From JBBROS01 sp965260995 (lineage in GTDB: Bacteria > Pseudomonadota > Alphaproteobacteria > Acetobacterales > Acetobacteraceae): a stretch of DNA of 64,000 nucleotides. Within the stretch, counting starts at the first letter, position 1, and each line of letters opens with the position of its first letter. This document shows positions 39,497 to 49,201 of the stretch, one piece after another. A program made the translations under genes and the position numbers. The notes below the pieces were generated by a model, which ran no database searches, had not been told where the DNA came from, and was given only the letters and a program-made list of their open reading frames with translations. Location: NCBI GenBank assembly GCA_965260995.1, contig CBDHCD010000002.1:186001-250000 (forward strand), written 5' to 3'.

Positions 39497-39700
39497 TCAC
39501 GCCAGCTTCAAATCCGTCGCTGCCGCCTTGCCCCGTTCCATCGCGACCTCGTAGCTTACCTTCTGCCCGTCGTTCAGCCCGTTCAATCCCGCCGCCTGTA
39601 CAGCGGTGATGTGGACGAACACGTCCTTGCTGCCGTCCTGAGGCATGATGAAGCCGAAGCCTTTCGTCGCGTTAAACCACTTCACAGTACCAACTGCCAT
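39497..39700 (-). CDS. cold-shock protein (CspA family), copy 1
   Basis: A 67-residue OB-fold protein with RNP1 KGFGFI and RNP2 VFVHITAV, typical of CspA-family RNA/DNA chaperones. It lies 88 bases downstream of a near-identical copy (39789-39992), differing mainly at scattered positions (SKD for GKD, NGLNDGQK for RGLNEGQS). The ATG is at 39700. The first gene probably transcribes through it. Confidence 0.95.
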   Translation of the reverse strand: MAVGTVKWFNATKGFGFIMPQDGSKDVFVHITAVQAAGLNGLNDGQKVSYEVAMERGKAAATDLKLA

Positions 39701-39788
39701 CTGCTCAACTCCGAAATAGCACGCGCCGCGCGCGAATGCGCCAGTCCCGCCCATCGCACGGGCCTGGCCTGACTCTGAAAACTGTGAT

Positions 39789-39992
39789 TCAGGCGATCTT
39801 GAGGTTGGTCGCCGCGGCCTTGCCGCGTTCCATCGCCACTTCGTAGCTGACGGACTGCCCCTCATTCAAACCTCGCAGCCCCGCCGCTTGCACGGCGGTG
39901 ATGTGGACGAAGACGTCCTTGCCGCCGTCCTGAGGCATGATGAAGCCGAATCCTTTCGTGGCGTTGAACCACTTCACTGTGCCGGTCGCCAT
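39789..39992 (-). CDS. cold-shock protein (CspA family), copy 2
   Basis: A 67-residue CspA-family protein, MATGTVKWFNATKGFGFI at the start, with RNP1 KGFGFI and RNP2 VFVHITAV. It is the upstream member of a tandem pair. A promoter candidate at 40119-40146 would give a leader of about 120 bases, as is usual for cold-shock genes whose leader controls translation. The two copies read alike at the DNA level through the coding part, indicating a recent or gene-converted duplication. Confidence 0.95.
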   Translation of the reverse strand: MATGTVKWFNATKGFGFIMPQDGGKDVFVHITAVQAAGLRGLNEGQSVSYEVAMERGKAAATNLKIA

Positions 39993-40118
39993 AGGCTTGT
40001 CGCTCTCCGTCAAGATCCCTGCGAACAGCGCAGGGCGGCCGGCAACCGCCTTTGGCCCCCTTCGCATGAACCTACCCCGAGGCGCAGCAAGGCCCGTCAA
40101 AAACACGATTGCCTGTTC

Positions 40119-40146
40119 ATGGTACAGAAAGGCCGAGGAGAGTCAA
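40119..40146 (-). promoter_or_regulatory. candidate sigma-70 promoter of the cold-shock pair
   Basis: On the minus strand, TTGACT (40146-40141) and TACCAT (40124-40119) are separated by 16 bases. The start of transcription would fall near 40111, about 119 bases before the ATG of copy 2. No other comparable pair is seen in this interval. Confidence 0.45.
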
Positions 40147-40173
40147 CTTTTCGGCATCTGGCATTATGCAACG

Positions 40174-40201
40174 AAAAGGGCGGACCCGAAAGTCCGCCCT
40201 T
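40174..40201 (-). terminator. intrinsic terminator downstream of groEL
   Basis: A 10-bp stem, read on the minus strand as AAGGGCGGAC, loop TTTCGG, GTCCGCCCTT, followed by TTTCGT. It lies about 80 bases after groEL, which is transcribed in that direction, and before the cold-shock promoter. Confidence 0.7.
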
Positions 40202-40225
40202 CGTCAGCTTACGTCGCGAACTGAT

Positions 40226-40273
40226 GGGTTCGCGCCCGCCCCGGCTGGAAACCGTCCGGGGTGACGCGAACCC
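40226..40273. terminator. two-part hairpin just after groEL
   Basis: An outer 9-bp stem GGGTTCGCG (40226-40234) with CGCGAACCC (40265-40273) encloses an inner CCCCGG/CCGGGG stem (40239-40244 with 40256-40261). It begins 9 bases beyond the groEL stop and may stabilise the mRNA end ahead of the intrinsic terminator. Confidence 0.5.
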
Positions 40274-40281
40274 GGCGTGGG

Positions 40282-41937
<1,656 letters not shown>

Positions 41938-41992
41938 GAGTGATGTTCCTTGTTCTGTTGGAGTTCTAGGAGCTGCTGGTCCGGAACGCCGC

Positions 41993-42304
41993 TTAGGCGG
42001 CCTTCGCCATCGACTGGCCCTCGATCACGCCCATGACGTCGCTCTCCTTCATGATCAGGAGCTCCTCGCCATCGAGCTTGACTTCGGTGCCGGACCACTT
42101 GCCGAACAGCACCCGGTCGCCGGCCTTGACGTCCAGCTCGACGATGGCGCCCTGCTCGTTGCGCGCGCCCGGCCCGACGGCGACGACTTCGCCTTCCATC
42201 GGCTTTTCCTTGGCGGTGTCCGGGATGATGATCCCACCGGCGGTCTTCTCGTCGGCGGTGATGCGCTTGACCACGATCCGGTCATGCAAGGGACGAAACT
42301 TCAT
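41993..42304 (-). CDS. groES: co-chaperonin GroES (Hsp10)
   Basis: A 103-residue co-chaperonin: FRPLHDRIVVKR at the start, the mobile loop DEKTAGGIIIPDTAKEKP and the ending GVIEGQSMAKAA. It caps GroEL rings. The ATG at 42304 follows a leader of about 75 bases from the predicted start, and the operon promoter with two CIRCE repeats lies at 42359-42449. Confidence 0.98.
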   Translation of the reverse strand: MKFRPLHDRIVVKRITADEKTAGGIIIPDTAKEKPMEGEVVAVGPGARNEQGAIVELDVKAGDRVLFGKWSGTEVKLDGEELLIMKESDVMGVIEGQSMAKAA

Positions 42305-42358
42305 AGGGGAAACGCTCCATCTGGATGCCTCCCGGTAGGAGAGGCGCTACGTTGGCGT

Positions 42359-42385
42359 TTGGCACTCTCGCTTGGAGAGTGCCAG
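42359..42385. promoter_or_regulatory. CIRCE operator 1 of groESL
   Basis: Inverted repeat TTGGCACTC-N9-GAGTGCCAG with perfect GGCACTC/GAGTGCC arms and the canonical 9-base spacer, against consensus TTAGCACTC-N9-GAGTGCTAA (8 of 9 and 7 of 9 matches). It lies just 2 bases beyond the -10 box, covering the transcription start, where HrcA binding would block initiation. Confidence 0.9.
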
Positions 42386-42386
42386 C

Positions 42387-42415
42387 GATCTAGCGACCCG
42401 GTTGGATCAAGTCAA
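42387..42415 (-). promoter_or_regulatory. sigma-70 promoter of groESL
   Basis: On the minus strand, TTGACT (42415-42410) and TAGATC (42392-42387) are spaced exactly 17 bases. It lies directly between the two CIRCE repeats and gives a leader of about 75-80 bases to the groES ATG. Confidence 0.75.
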
Positions 42416-42422
42416 CCCGTCG

Positions 42423-42449
42423 GCAGCACTCGTTGCGACAGAGTGCCAA
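42423..42449. promoter_or_regulatory. CIRCE operator 2 of groESL
   Basis: A second inverted repeat, GCAGCACTC-N9-GAGTGCCAA, with perfect GCACTC/GAGTGC arms and the 9-base spacer (7 of 9 and 8 of 9 matches). Its centre is 64 bases from that of the first, about six helical turns, and it lies just upstream of the -35 box. Such duplicated CIRCE sites are unusual. Confidence 0.75.
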
Positions 42450-42559
42450 TCTCCATGACGCCTGGGGTTTTTCCTTCACTCGGCAACTGTTGCGCCTGCA
42501 CAATCGCGGGGCGCACGTGCGCGCGAACGACCTGGAGATTATTACGGAGAGACCGAACG

Positions 42560-42820
42560 ATGACCATTGCGTTGCAGTTGCGCGACTATCGCCTCACCAC
42601 CGCCGAGATCCTCTACCACCTGCCAGACCACCCGGGCCTGTTGCAGAGCTATCTGTGGCAGAACCTCGACATCGCGCCGGCGTTCCCGGAGCTGCGCCGC
42701 TTCCTCCAGTTCTGGACCCGGGAGATCGAGGGCAAGCTGCACTCCATCCGGGTCGCCAGCGGAGGCACGATCCGCCCCGCTGTCATGCGGCATATCGATC
42801 ATTTGATGGCGCTGCATTAG
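42560..42820 (+). CDS. Usg-family protein
   Basis: An 86-residue protein of the small usg family found in alphaproteobacteria. It shows the family pattern LRDYRLTTAEILYHLPDHPGLLQSYLWQNLDIAP.FPELRRFLQFW.REIEGKLHSI. Function unknown. The ATG at 42560 has GGAGAG upstream. It is divergent from groES with 255 bases between, which hold both CIRCE repeats, so heat-shock control of this gene is conceivable. Confidence 0.85.
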   Translation: MTIALQLRDYRLTTAEILYHLPDHPGLLQSYLWQNLDIAPAFPELRRFLQFWTREIEGKLHSIRVASGGTIRPAVMRHIDHLMALH

Positions 42821-42824
42821 CATT

Positions 42825-43457
42825 TCAAGCGAGGGCCGGCCGCCGCCGCAGCAGAACGACGCCGAGCGCCACCGAGAGCGCCAGCAGCGCGGCGGCCAGC
42901 CCCATCTGCAGCCCGGCCGACACGCGGACCCCGCCGCCCAGCAGCGCGAACACCGCCGTCTGCGGCACGTAGCCCAGGACTGACGCCAACAGGAACGGCC
43001 CCGCCGCCACGCCGGACACGCCGGCCATGATGTTCAGCAGCACGTTGCTTCCCACCGGCAGCAGCCGGATCGTCAGCGTAGCCTGGAAGGCGTTGGCCAT
43101 CAGGAACCGGTCGAGCCGGGCCAGCCGCCCCTCGCCCGCCAGCCGCCGCTTCGCCCAGCCCCGGCCGATGAACCGCGCCCACCAGAAGTTGGCCGCGCAC
43201 CCGCTCGCCTCGGCCAGCAGCGTCAACGCCGCCCCCTGCCAGAAGCCGAACGCGAGCCCGCCGGCGTAAGCCACCACCTGGCGCGGCACGCCCACCGTGC
43301 AGGCAACGCCGCCCAGCAGCACGAACGCCAGCGGCCCGTGCTCGCCCGCCCGCCGCACCAGCCCGTCCGCCCCCGCCCAGCGCAGCAGCGCCCCCGCCGC
43401 CACCAGCCCGGCCAGCAACAGCGCCGGCCGCAGCGCCAGCTTCGCCCACCGCGTCAC
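42825..43457 (-). CDS. TVP38/TMEM64 (SNARE-associated) family membrane protein
   Basis: A 210-residue inner-membrane protein with about five hydrophobic segments. The family motif appears as VACTVGVPRQVVAYAGGLAFGFWQGAALTLLAEASGCAANFWWARFIGRGW, with RLLPVGSNVLLNIMAGVSGV as the second conserved part. Members act in membrane lipid transport or homeostasis. The start is GTG at 43457, in a GTGA overlap with the glycosyltransferase stop, so both are co-translated. It converges on usg. Confidence 0.87.
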   Translation of the reverse strand: MTRWAKLALRPALLLAGLVAAGALLRWAGADGLVRRAGEHGPLAFVLLGGVACTVGVPRQVVAYAGGLAFGFWQGAALTLLAEASGCAANFWWARFIGRGWAKRRLAGEGRLARLDRFLMANAFQATLTIRLLPVGSNVLLNIMAGVSGVAAGPFLLASVLGYVPQTAVFALLGGGVRVSAGLQMGLAAALLALSVALGVVLLRRRPALA

Positions 43458-44176
43458 GGCCCTTCCAGCTCCGGCCGCCGCCACCGCCGCTGCAGCCAGA
43501 GCACGCCGACCAAATCGAACAACCCGACCCACAGCCGGTCGAGCGTGCCGTAGTTCGACTGCCCCCGCGTCCGCGGCCGATGATTGACCGGAACCGACAC
43601 CACTTGCCCGCCCGCCCGGATGAACAGCGCCGGCAGGTAGCGGTGCATGTGGTCGAAATGTGGCAGCTCGAGGAAGGCCGAGCGCCGGAACAGCTTCAGG
43701 CCGCACCCCGTGTCCGGCGTCGCGTCGCGCAGCAGCGCGATCCGCACCCGGTTGGCCACGTGCGACGACCGTCGCTTGGTCCAACTGTCCTGCCGCCGCG
43801 TCCGGTGCCCGGTCACCAGCAGCGGCCCGGCCCCGGCCCGGCCGCCCTCCTCCCGCGCCCGCGCCAGCAGCGCCGGGATGTCGGCGGGATCGTTCTGTCC
43901 GTCCCCGTCGAGCGTCGCGATCCATTCCCCGGTCGCCGCCCGCACTCCGGTCACGATCGCGGCACTCTGGCCGCAGCTCGCCCGGTGCCGACGCGCCGCC
44001 ACCCCGGCCTCCTTGAGCCGAGCCGGTGTGTCGTCGCTGCTGCCGTCATCGACGTAGATGATCTCGTGCGCCACCCCCGCCAATGCCCGGCGGATCTCGT
44101 CCACCAGCGGCAGGATGTTGGGCCCCTCGTTGCGCACGGGCACGACCACGGACAGGGCGACGAGGGTTGCGGGCAT
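43454..44176 (-). CDS. family 2 glycosyltransferase (dolichol-phosphate mannose synthase-like)
   Basis: A 240-residue GT-A enzyme that probably transfers a sugar from an NDP-sugar to a lipid phosphate. Motifs: LSVVVPVRNEGPNILPLVDEI, the donor-binding IIYVDDGSSDDT, the DGDGQNDP metal motif and the final NHRPRTRGQSNYG. A C-terminal hydrophobic segment (LWVGLFDLVGVLWL) may hold it at the membrane. The ATG at 44176 is taken; a GTG at 44194 would add six residues. It overlaps the TVP38 gene. Confidence 0.9.
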   Translation of the reverse strand: MPATLVALSVVVPVRNEGPNILPLVDEIRRALAGVAHEIIYVDDGSSDDTPARLKEAGVAARRHRASCGQSAAIVTGVRAATGEWIATLDGDGQNDPADIPALLARAREEGGRAGAGPLLVTGHRTRRQDSWTKRRSSHVANRVRIALLRDATPDTGCGLKLFRRSAFLELPHFDHMHRYLPALFIRAGGQVVSVPVNHRPRTRGQSNYGTLDRLWVGLFDLVGVLWLQRRWRRPELEGP

Positions 44177-44267
44177 CGCGCCGGGCGGTAGCACCGCGAA
44201 CAGGACCGTCGCAAGGGGACGCAGGCGCTATTATCTTATCTCCATCCTGCTGCCATAAGGTCATGCT

Positions 44268-45377
44268 ATGCCGTTCGATCCCACGTCGCCGTGGCCCGCC
44301 AGGGCTGGGCGCAGCCGATCCCATATGCGCCCCGTCGCCGTCTGGCTGTTCCTGCTCTGCGCCATGATCCTGGTCATGGTCACCTTAGGCGGCGCGACCC
44401 GGCTGACCGGCTCCGGCCTGTCCATCATGGAATGGGCCCCGCTGATGGGCGCCCTGCCGCCATTCTCCGAAGCCGAGTGGCGCCGGCTCTACGCCCTCTA
44501 CCAACAGATCCCGCAATACGCCCTGATCAACCAGGGCTTCGGACTCGACGGCTTCAAGGGCATCTTCTGGCTCGAATGGACTCATCGCCTGTGGGGCCGG
44601 CTGATGGGCGTGGCCTTCCTGGTTCCCTTGGTCTGGTTCGCGGTTCGCGGCCGCATCGGCCCCCGCCTCGGCCTGCGCCTGGCCGCCCTCCTGGCGCTCG
44701 GCGGCCTGCAAGGCGTCGTCGGCTGGCTCATGGTCGCCAGCGGCTTCGAGGCCGACCGCACGGCCGTCTCCCCCTACCGCCTGGTCGCCCACCTCACCCT
44801 CGCCGTCCTGCTGTTCGCCGCCCTGCTGTGGACGGCGCTCGACATGTGGCGGCGCGGCGACACCGGCCGCACCGTCTGGACCGGCCCCGCCGTCCCGGCC
44901 AACCGGCTGCTCGCCCGCCTGGCCGCGACGGTCTGCGGCCTGGTCGGCCTCACCATGATGGCCGGCGGCTTCGTCGCCGGACTCAAGGCCGGGCTGACCT
45001 ACAACACCTTTCCGCTGATGGACGGCCGCCTGGTGCCGGAGGGCTACGCGGCGCTGCGGCCGTGGCACCTCAACCTGTTCGAGAACGTCGCCGCCGTCCA
45101 GTTCGACCATCGCCTGCTCGCGACGGTGACCGCCATCGTCGCGCTCGGCACCGTCTTCTACGGCCTGCGCCGGGCCGCCCCCCTGGCCCGGCCGGCGTTG
45201 GTGGCCTTGGGCGCTGCCGTCCTCGTCCAGTATGCCCTCGGCGTGCTCACCCTGGTGTGGGCCGTCCCGATCGCCCTCGGCACCGCCCACCAGGCAACCG
45301 CCATGCTGGTGCTGACGGCCGCGCTGGTCCTGTTTCATGTCGTGCGGCACCCGCCCGCGCCGCATGAGCGCTACTGA
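44268..45377 (+). CDS. ctaA: heme A synthase, CtaA/COX15 type 2
   Basis: An integral membrane enzyme of 369 residues that oxidises heme O to heme A for cytochrome aa3 oxidase. The four conserved histidines are seen in LEWTHRLWGR, LVAHLTLA, FDHRLLATVT and LGTAHQATA. The type 2 marker GLTYNTFPLMDGRLVPEGY is present. Eight hydrophobic segments are expected. An alternative start at 44325 (MRPVAVW) would drop the first 19 residues. It lies apart from other cytochrome oxidase genes. Confidence 0.95.
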   Translation: MPFDPTSPWPARAGRSRSHMRPVAVWLFLLCAMILVMVTLGGATRLTGSGLSIMEWAPLMGALPPFSEAEWRRLYALYQQIPQYALINQGFGLDGFKGIFWLEWTHRLWGRLMGVAFLVPLVWFAVRGRIGPRLGLRLAALLALGGLQGVVGWLMVASGFEADRTAVSPYRLVAHLTLAVLLFAALLWTALDMWRRGDTGRTVWTGPAVPANRLLARLAATVCGLVGLTMMAGGFVAGLKAGLTYNTFPLMDGRLVPEGYAALRPWHLNLFENVAAVQFDHRLLATVTAIVALGTVFYGLRRAAPLARPALVALGAAVLVQYALGVLTLVWAVPIALGTAHQATAMLVLTAALVLFHVVRHPPAPHERY

Positions 45378-45572
45378 CACGCCGCACGGACGGGTCCGGC
45401 CAGCGAGGCTGGCCCCGCCGGCCCTTCAACATCCCGCCCTCGAAACCATCTCGTTCAAAGCGCGCCGTGCCTTGATCCTCCGCGGCCGAAACCCACCGCC
45501 ATGACCGCTGTTTGCCGAACCGGCCCGAACCGATCACACTCGCCCCGACACGTCTGCAACCAGGATAAGCCG

Positions 45573-47021
45573 ATGACCGACCCATCCCCGCTCGCGGCCA
45601 CCGACCTGCTGTTCTACGAGCGCCCCGGGGCCGAACTGGACCGCGATTCCGTCGGCCGGATCGTCGGCGGCGCGCTCGACGGCATGGAGGACGGCGAGCT
45701 CTTCCTCGAATACCGCGAAAGCGAGCACCTCAGCCTCGAGGACGGCAACATCCGCAGCGCCGGCTTCGACACCCAGACGGGTTTCGGCCTGCGCGCCGTG
45801 CTCGGCGACGAGGCCGGCTACTCCCATGCCGGCGAGGTGTCGGCCGCGGCCCTGTCCCGCGCCGCGGCCACCGTGTCCGCTGTGCGCGCCGGGCGTTCGG
45901 GCCAGGCCGCGGAAGCCCCCCGCGCCACCAACACGCGCCTTTACAGCAGCGCCAATCCCCTCACGGCCAGCCCGTTCGCCGACCGCACCGCCGCCCTCGC
46001 CCGCATCGACGCTTACGCCCGCGCCCGCGATCCTCGGGTCAAGCAGGTCATGGCGTCGGTGATCGGCGAATGGCAGGCCGTGCAGATCGTCCGCGCCGAC
46101 GGTGCCCGCGTCGCCGACCTCCGCCCGCTCGTGCGCGTCAACGTCTCCGTCGTCGTCGAGCAGAACGGGCGTCGCGAGAGCGGCAGCCACGGGGCCGGCG
46201 GGCGTTTCGGCTACGACCGCATCCTGTCCGACGCCTTCCTCACCGGGGCCGTGGACGAGGCGTTGCGTCAAGCCCTGCTCAACTTGGACAGCCGCCCCGC
46301 CCCGGCCGGGGAGGTGCCCGTCGTCCTCGGTCCCGGCTGGCCCGGCATCCTCCTGCACGAGGCCATCGGCCACGGCCTCGAAGGCGATTTCAACCGCAAG
46401 AAGACGTCCGCGTTCGCCGGGCTGATGGGCCAGCGGATCGCCGCCCCCGGCGTCACCGTCGTTGACGACGGCACCATGCCCGATCGCCGCGGCAGCATCA
46501 CCGTCGACGACGAGGGCACCCCCGCCGGCCGCACGGTCATGATCGAGGACGGCATCCTGACCGGCTTCATCCAGGACCGCATGAACGCCCGCCTAATGGG
46601 CGTCGCGCCCACCGGCAACGGCCGCCGCCAAAGCTACGCCCACGCGCCGATGCCGCGCATGACCAACACCGTCATGCTCGGCGGCGCGTCGGAGCCGGAG
46701 GAGATGATCCGTTCCGTCAAGCGCGGCCTCTACGCCGTGAACTTCGGCGGCGGCTCGGTGGACATCACCTCGGGCAAGTTCGTGTTCTCGGCCAGCGAGG
46801 CCTACCTGATCGAGGACGGCCGCGTCACCGCCCCGGTCAAGGGCGCGACCCTGATCGGCAACGGCCCCGACGCCTTGCTGAAAATCGAGATGGTCGGCAA
46901 CGATCCCGGCCTTGACCCCGGCATCGGCACCTGCGGCAAGAACGGCCAAGGCGTCCCGGTCGGCGTCGGCCAGCCCACCCTCAAGATGTCCGGGCTCACC
47001 ATCGGCGGGACCGCGACTTAG
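45573..47021 (+). CDS. tldD: metalloprotease TldD
   Basis: A 482-residue TldD protein, which with TldE (PmbA) forms a protease that cleaves unfolded and modified peptides. The zinc motif HEAIGH lies at 262-267, followed by the glycine-rich GLEGDFNRKKTSAF, and the C-terminal third carries CGKNGQGVPVGVG with the third zinc ligand region. The ATG at 45573 is preferred (TDPSPLAATDLLFY) over an in-frame start at 45501. No tldE gene is seen nearby. Confidence 0.94.
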   Translation: MTDPSPLAATDLLFYERPGAELDRDSVGRIVGGALDGMEDGELFLEYRESEHLSLEDGNIRSAGFDTQTGFGLRAVLGDEAGYSHAGEVSAAALSRAAATVSAVRAGRSGQAAEAPRATNTRLYSSANPLTASPFADRTAALARIDAYARARDPRVKQVMASVIGEWQAVQIVRADGARVADLRPLVRVNVSVVVEQNGRRESGSHGAGGRFGYDRILSDAFLTGAVDEALRQALLNLDSRPAPAGEVPVVLGPGWPGILLHEAIGHGLEGDFNRKKTSAFAGLMGQRIAAPGVTVVDDGTMPDRRGSITVDDEGTPAGRTVMIEDGILTGFIQDRMNARLMGVAPTGNGRRQSYAHAPMPRMTNTVMLGGASEPEEMIRSVKRGLYAVNFGGGSVDITSGKFVFSASEAYLIEDGRVTAPVKGATLIGNGPDALLKIEMVGNDPGLDPGIGTCGKNGQGVPVGVGQPTLKMSGLTIGGTAT

Positions 47022-47159
47022 TGGTTCGCACAGCAGGCATGATCTCGGCCAACGCAGCGTCGGGAGATCAGTAGGCCGCGACCACTAGGCGGCCCGTCCT
47101 GAACGGGGGCGTTGGCTGGCACCGCAACATCTCTCATCGGGACCTATCGGGACGCACCC

Positions 47160-47966
47160 ATGCACCGAACAGCACGGACGATCCTGGCCGCGGCAGTGAT
47201 GTCATGCATCGCCATCGCCGTTGCCGCCCAGCCCGCCCTATCCCCGGCCGGGCCGCAGCCGATCTCGCCGCCATTCGCCGCCCTCGATGCCTGCCCGCCG
47301 AACAAGGCCCCGCCCCTCATCCTGCCGCGCCTCAAGGCCGCCCTGGACGCCAACCAGGAGGTCGTCATCGTCGCTCTCGGCTCCTCGTCGACCCAGGGCT
47401 GGCGCGCCAGCGACATCGCCCACAGCTACCCGGCCGTCCTGCAATCGACTCTGTCCAAGGCCTTTCCCAAAGCGCACATCGCGGTGGTGAACCGCGGCAT
47501 CGGCGGCCAGGATGTCATGGAGGAGGTGCCGCGCCTCGCCCAGGAAGTGGTCGGCTTCCACCCCACGCTGGTGATCTGGCAGGTCGGCGCCAACGGCGCG
47601 ATGCGCCGCATGGAGCCGGCCCTGTTCGAACGCCTGGTCAAGACCGGCGTCACCCTGCTCCAGGCCGCCGACATCGGCGTCGTCCTGATGGACAACCAGC
47701 GCGCGCCCCTGATCCTCGCCTCGCCCGATCACGCCAGGATCGACGACGCGCTCGCCGACGTCTCGCGGACCCACGGCGCCGGCCTGTTCCAGCGCGGCGC
47801 GCTGATGCAGCAGTGGCAGGCCTCGGGCTATCCGTATGACGAGTTCATCTCCGACGACGGCGTGCACCACAACGACCACGGCTATCGCTGCATCGCCGAG
47901 GCCCTCGCCCGATCCATGATCGACGGCCTCACGACCGCGCCCCGGGCGGTCGCGACGACCCGGTAG
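47160..47966 (+). CDS. SGNH/GDSL-family hydrolase, exported
   Basis: A 268-residue predicted secreted esterase or acetylhydrolase. A signal peptide (1-24, ending AVAAQPA) is followed by the SGNH blocks: VIVALGSSSTQGW (Ser block I), NRGIGGQDVMEE (Gly block II), VIWQVGANGAM (Asn block III) and SDDGVHHNDHGY (Asp/His block V). Substrate unknown. Not coupled to neighbours. Confidence 0.88.
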   Translation: MHRTARTILAAAVMSCIAIAVAAQPALSPAGPQPISPPFAALDACPPNKAPPLILPRLKAALDANQEVVIVALGSSSTQGWRASDIAHSYPAVLQSTLSKAFPKAHIAVVNRGIGGQDVMEEVPRLAQEVVGFHPTLVIWQVGANGAMRRMEPALFERLVKTGVTLLQAADIGVVLMDNQRAPLILASPDHARIDDALADVSRTHGAGLFQRGALMQQWQASGYPYDEFISDDGVHHNDHGYRCIAEALARSMIDGLTTAPRAVATTR

Positions 47967-48091
47967 CGGCGGTCCCGCGCCATGCGCCCCCTCCGGCAAA
48001 GCGTCCGCGTCGCGCGCCCGTCGCGATGGCGTTCCCGAGCGGGTTCTGGGACTGTCCATCCCGTCCGCGCCACAGCAGAGGAACCAAGATC

Positions 48092-49186
48092 ATGGCCAGC
48101 GTGACGCTGCGCGACGTGGAGAAGCGCTGGGCCGGTTTCACCGCCGTGGCCCGGCAGTCGCTCGACATCGCCGACCAGGAGTTCCTGGTGCTGCTCGGCC
48201 CTTCTGGCTGCGGCAAGACGACGACGATGCGCATGATCGCCGGGCTGGAGGAGCCGAGTTCCGGCACCATCCGCATCGGCGACGCCGTGGTCAACGACGT
48301 GGCGCCCAAGGACCGCGACGTCGCCATGGTGTTCCAGAACTACGGCCTCTACCCGCACATGACCGTGGGCGAGAACATCGCCTACCCGCTCAAGGTGCGC
48401 GGGGTGGCGAAGGCGGCGCGGGCGGCGCAGGTCGCGGACGCGGCGCGCAAGGTCGAGCTCGGCGACCTACTGCGCCGCCGCCCGCGGGAGCTGTCGGGCG
48501 GGCAGCGCCAGCGGGTGGCGCTGGCGCGGGCGATCGTGCGCACGCCCAAGGTGTTCCTGATGGACGAGCCGCTGTCCAACCTGGACGCCAAGCTCAGGGT
48601 GACGATGCGCTCGGAGTTGAAGCACCTGCAGCACGAGCTGCGCATCACCACCATCTACGTCACCCACGACCAGATCGAGGCGATGACCTTGGCGCATCGG
48701 GTCGCGGTGATGAACAAGGGGGTGATCCAGCAGATCGCGCCGCCGGCGGAGGTGTATGACCGCCCGGCGAACCTGTTCGTCGCCGGCTTCATCGGCAGCC
48801 CGGCGATGAACCTGGTCGAGGGCGCGTTGCAGGACGGGACCTTCGTCGCCCCTGGCGTGCGCGTCCCGGGCGTGGGCGGCGGCCGCAGCCTGGCGCGCGT
48901 CGTGCTCGGCGTGCGCCCGGAGGACGTGACGGCGACGGACGACGCCGCGGCGGCGATGCAGGGGACGGTCTACGCCGTGGAGTTGACCGGGGAGGCGGTG
49001 CTGATCACCGCCGACATCGGCCCGGCCCGGGTGATCGCCAAAGCCGACCGCGCGGTTCGCGCCGACTTCGGCGACCCCATCCGGCTGCGCGTGGACGCGA
49101 GACGGTTGCATCTGTTCGATCAGGCCGACGGCACTCGCTTCAAGGTCGGCGATGCCCGAACGCCGCCGACCATCACTCTGACCTAA
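48092..49186 (+). CDS. UgpC/MalK-type ABC transporter ATP-binding protein
   Basis: A 364-residue carbohydrate-type ABC ATPase: Walker A GPSGCGKTT, Q-loop VFQNYGLYPHMT, signature LSGGQRQR, Walker B VFLMDEPLSNLDAKLR, then THDQIEAMTLA and a C-terminal OB-like regulatory domain (RVVLGVRPEDV). No permease or binding-protein gene is adjacent, so it is an orphan. Its coding strand is clearly G-rich whereas the genes around it are C-rich, suggesting transfer or relocation. Start ATG at 48092 with AGAGGAA. Confidence 0.93.
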   Translation: MASVTLRDVEKRWAGFTAVARQSLDIADQEFLVLLGPSGCGKTTTMRMIAGLEEPSSGTIRIGDAVVNDVAPKDRDVAMVFQNYGLYPHMTVGENIAYPLKVRGVAKAARAAQVADAARKVELGDLLRRRPRELSGGQRQRVALARAIVRTPKVFLMDEPLSNLDAKLRVTMRSELKHLQHELRITTIYVTHDQIEAMTLAHRVAVMNKGVIQQIAPPAEVYDRPANLFVAGFIGSPAMNLVEGALQDGTFVAPGVRVPGVGGGRSLARVVLGVRPEDVTATDDAAAAMQGTVYAVELTGEAVLITADIGPARVIAKADRAVRADFGDPIRLRVDARRLHLFDQADGTRFKVGDARTPPTITLT

Positions 49187-49201
49187 CCTGGCGGTTGGGC
49201 G

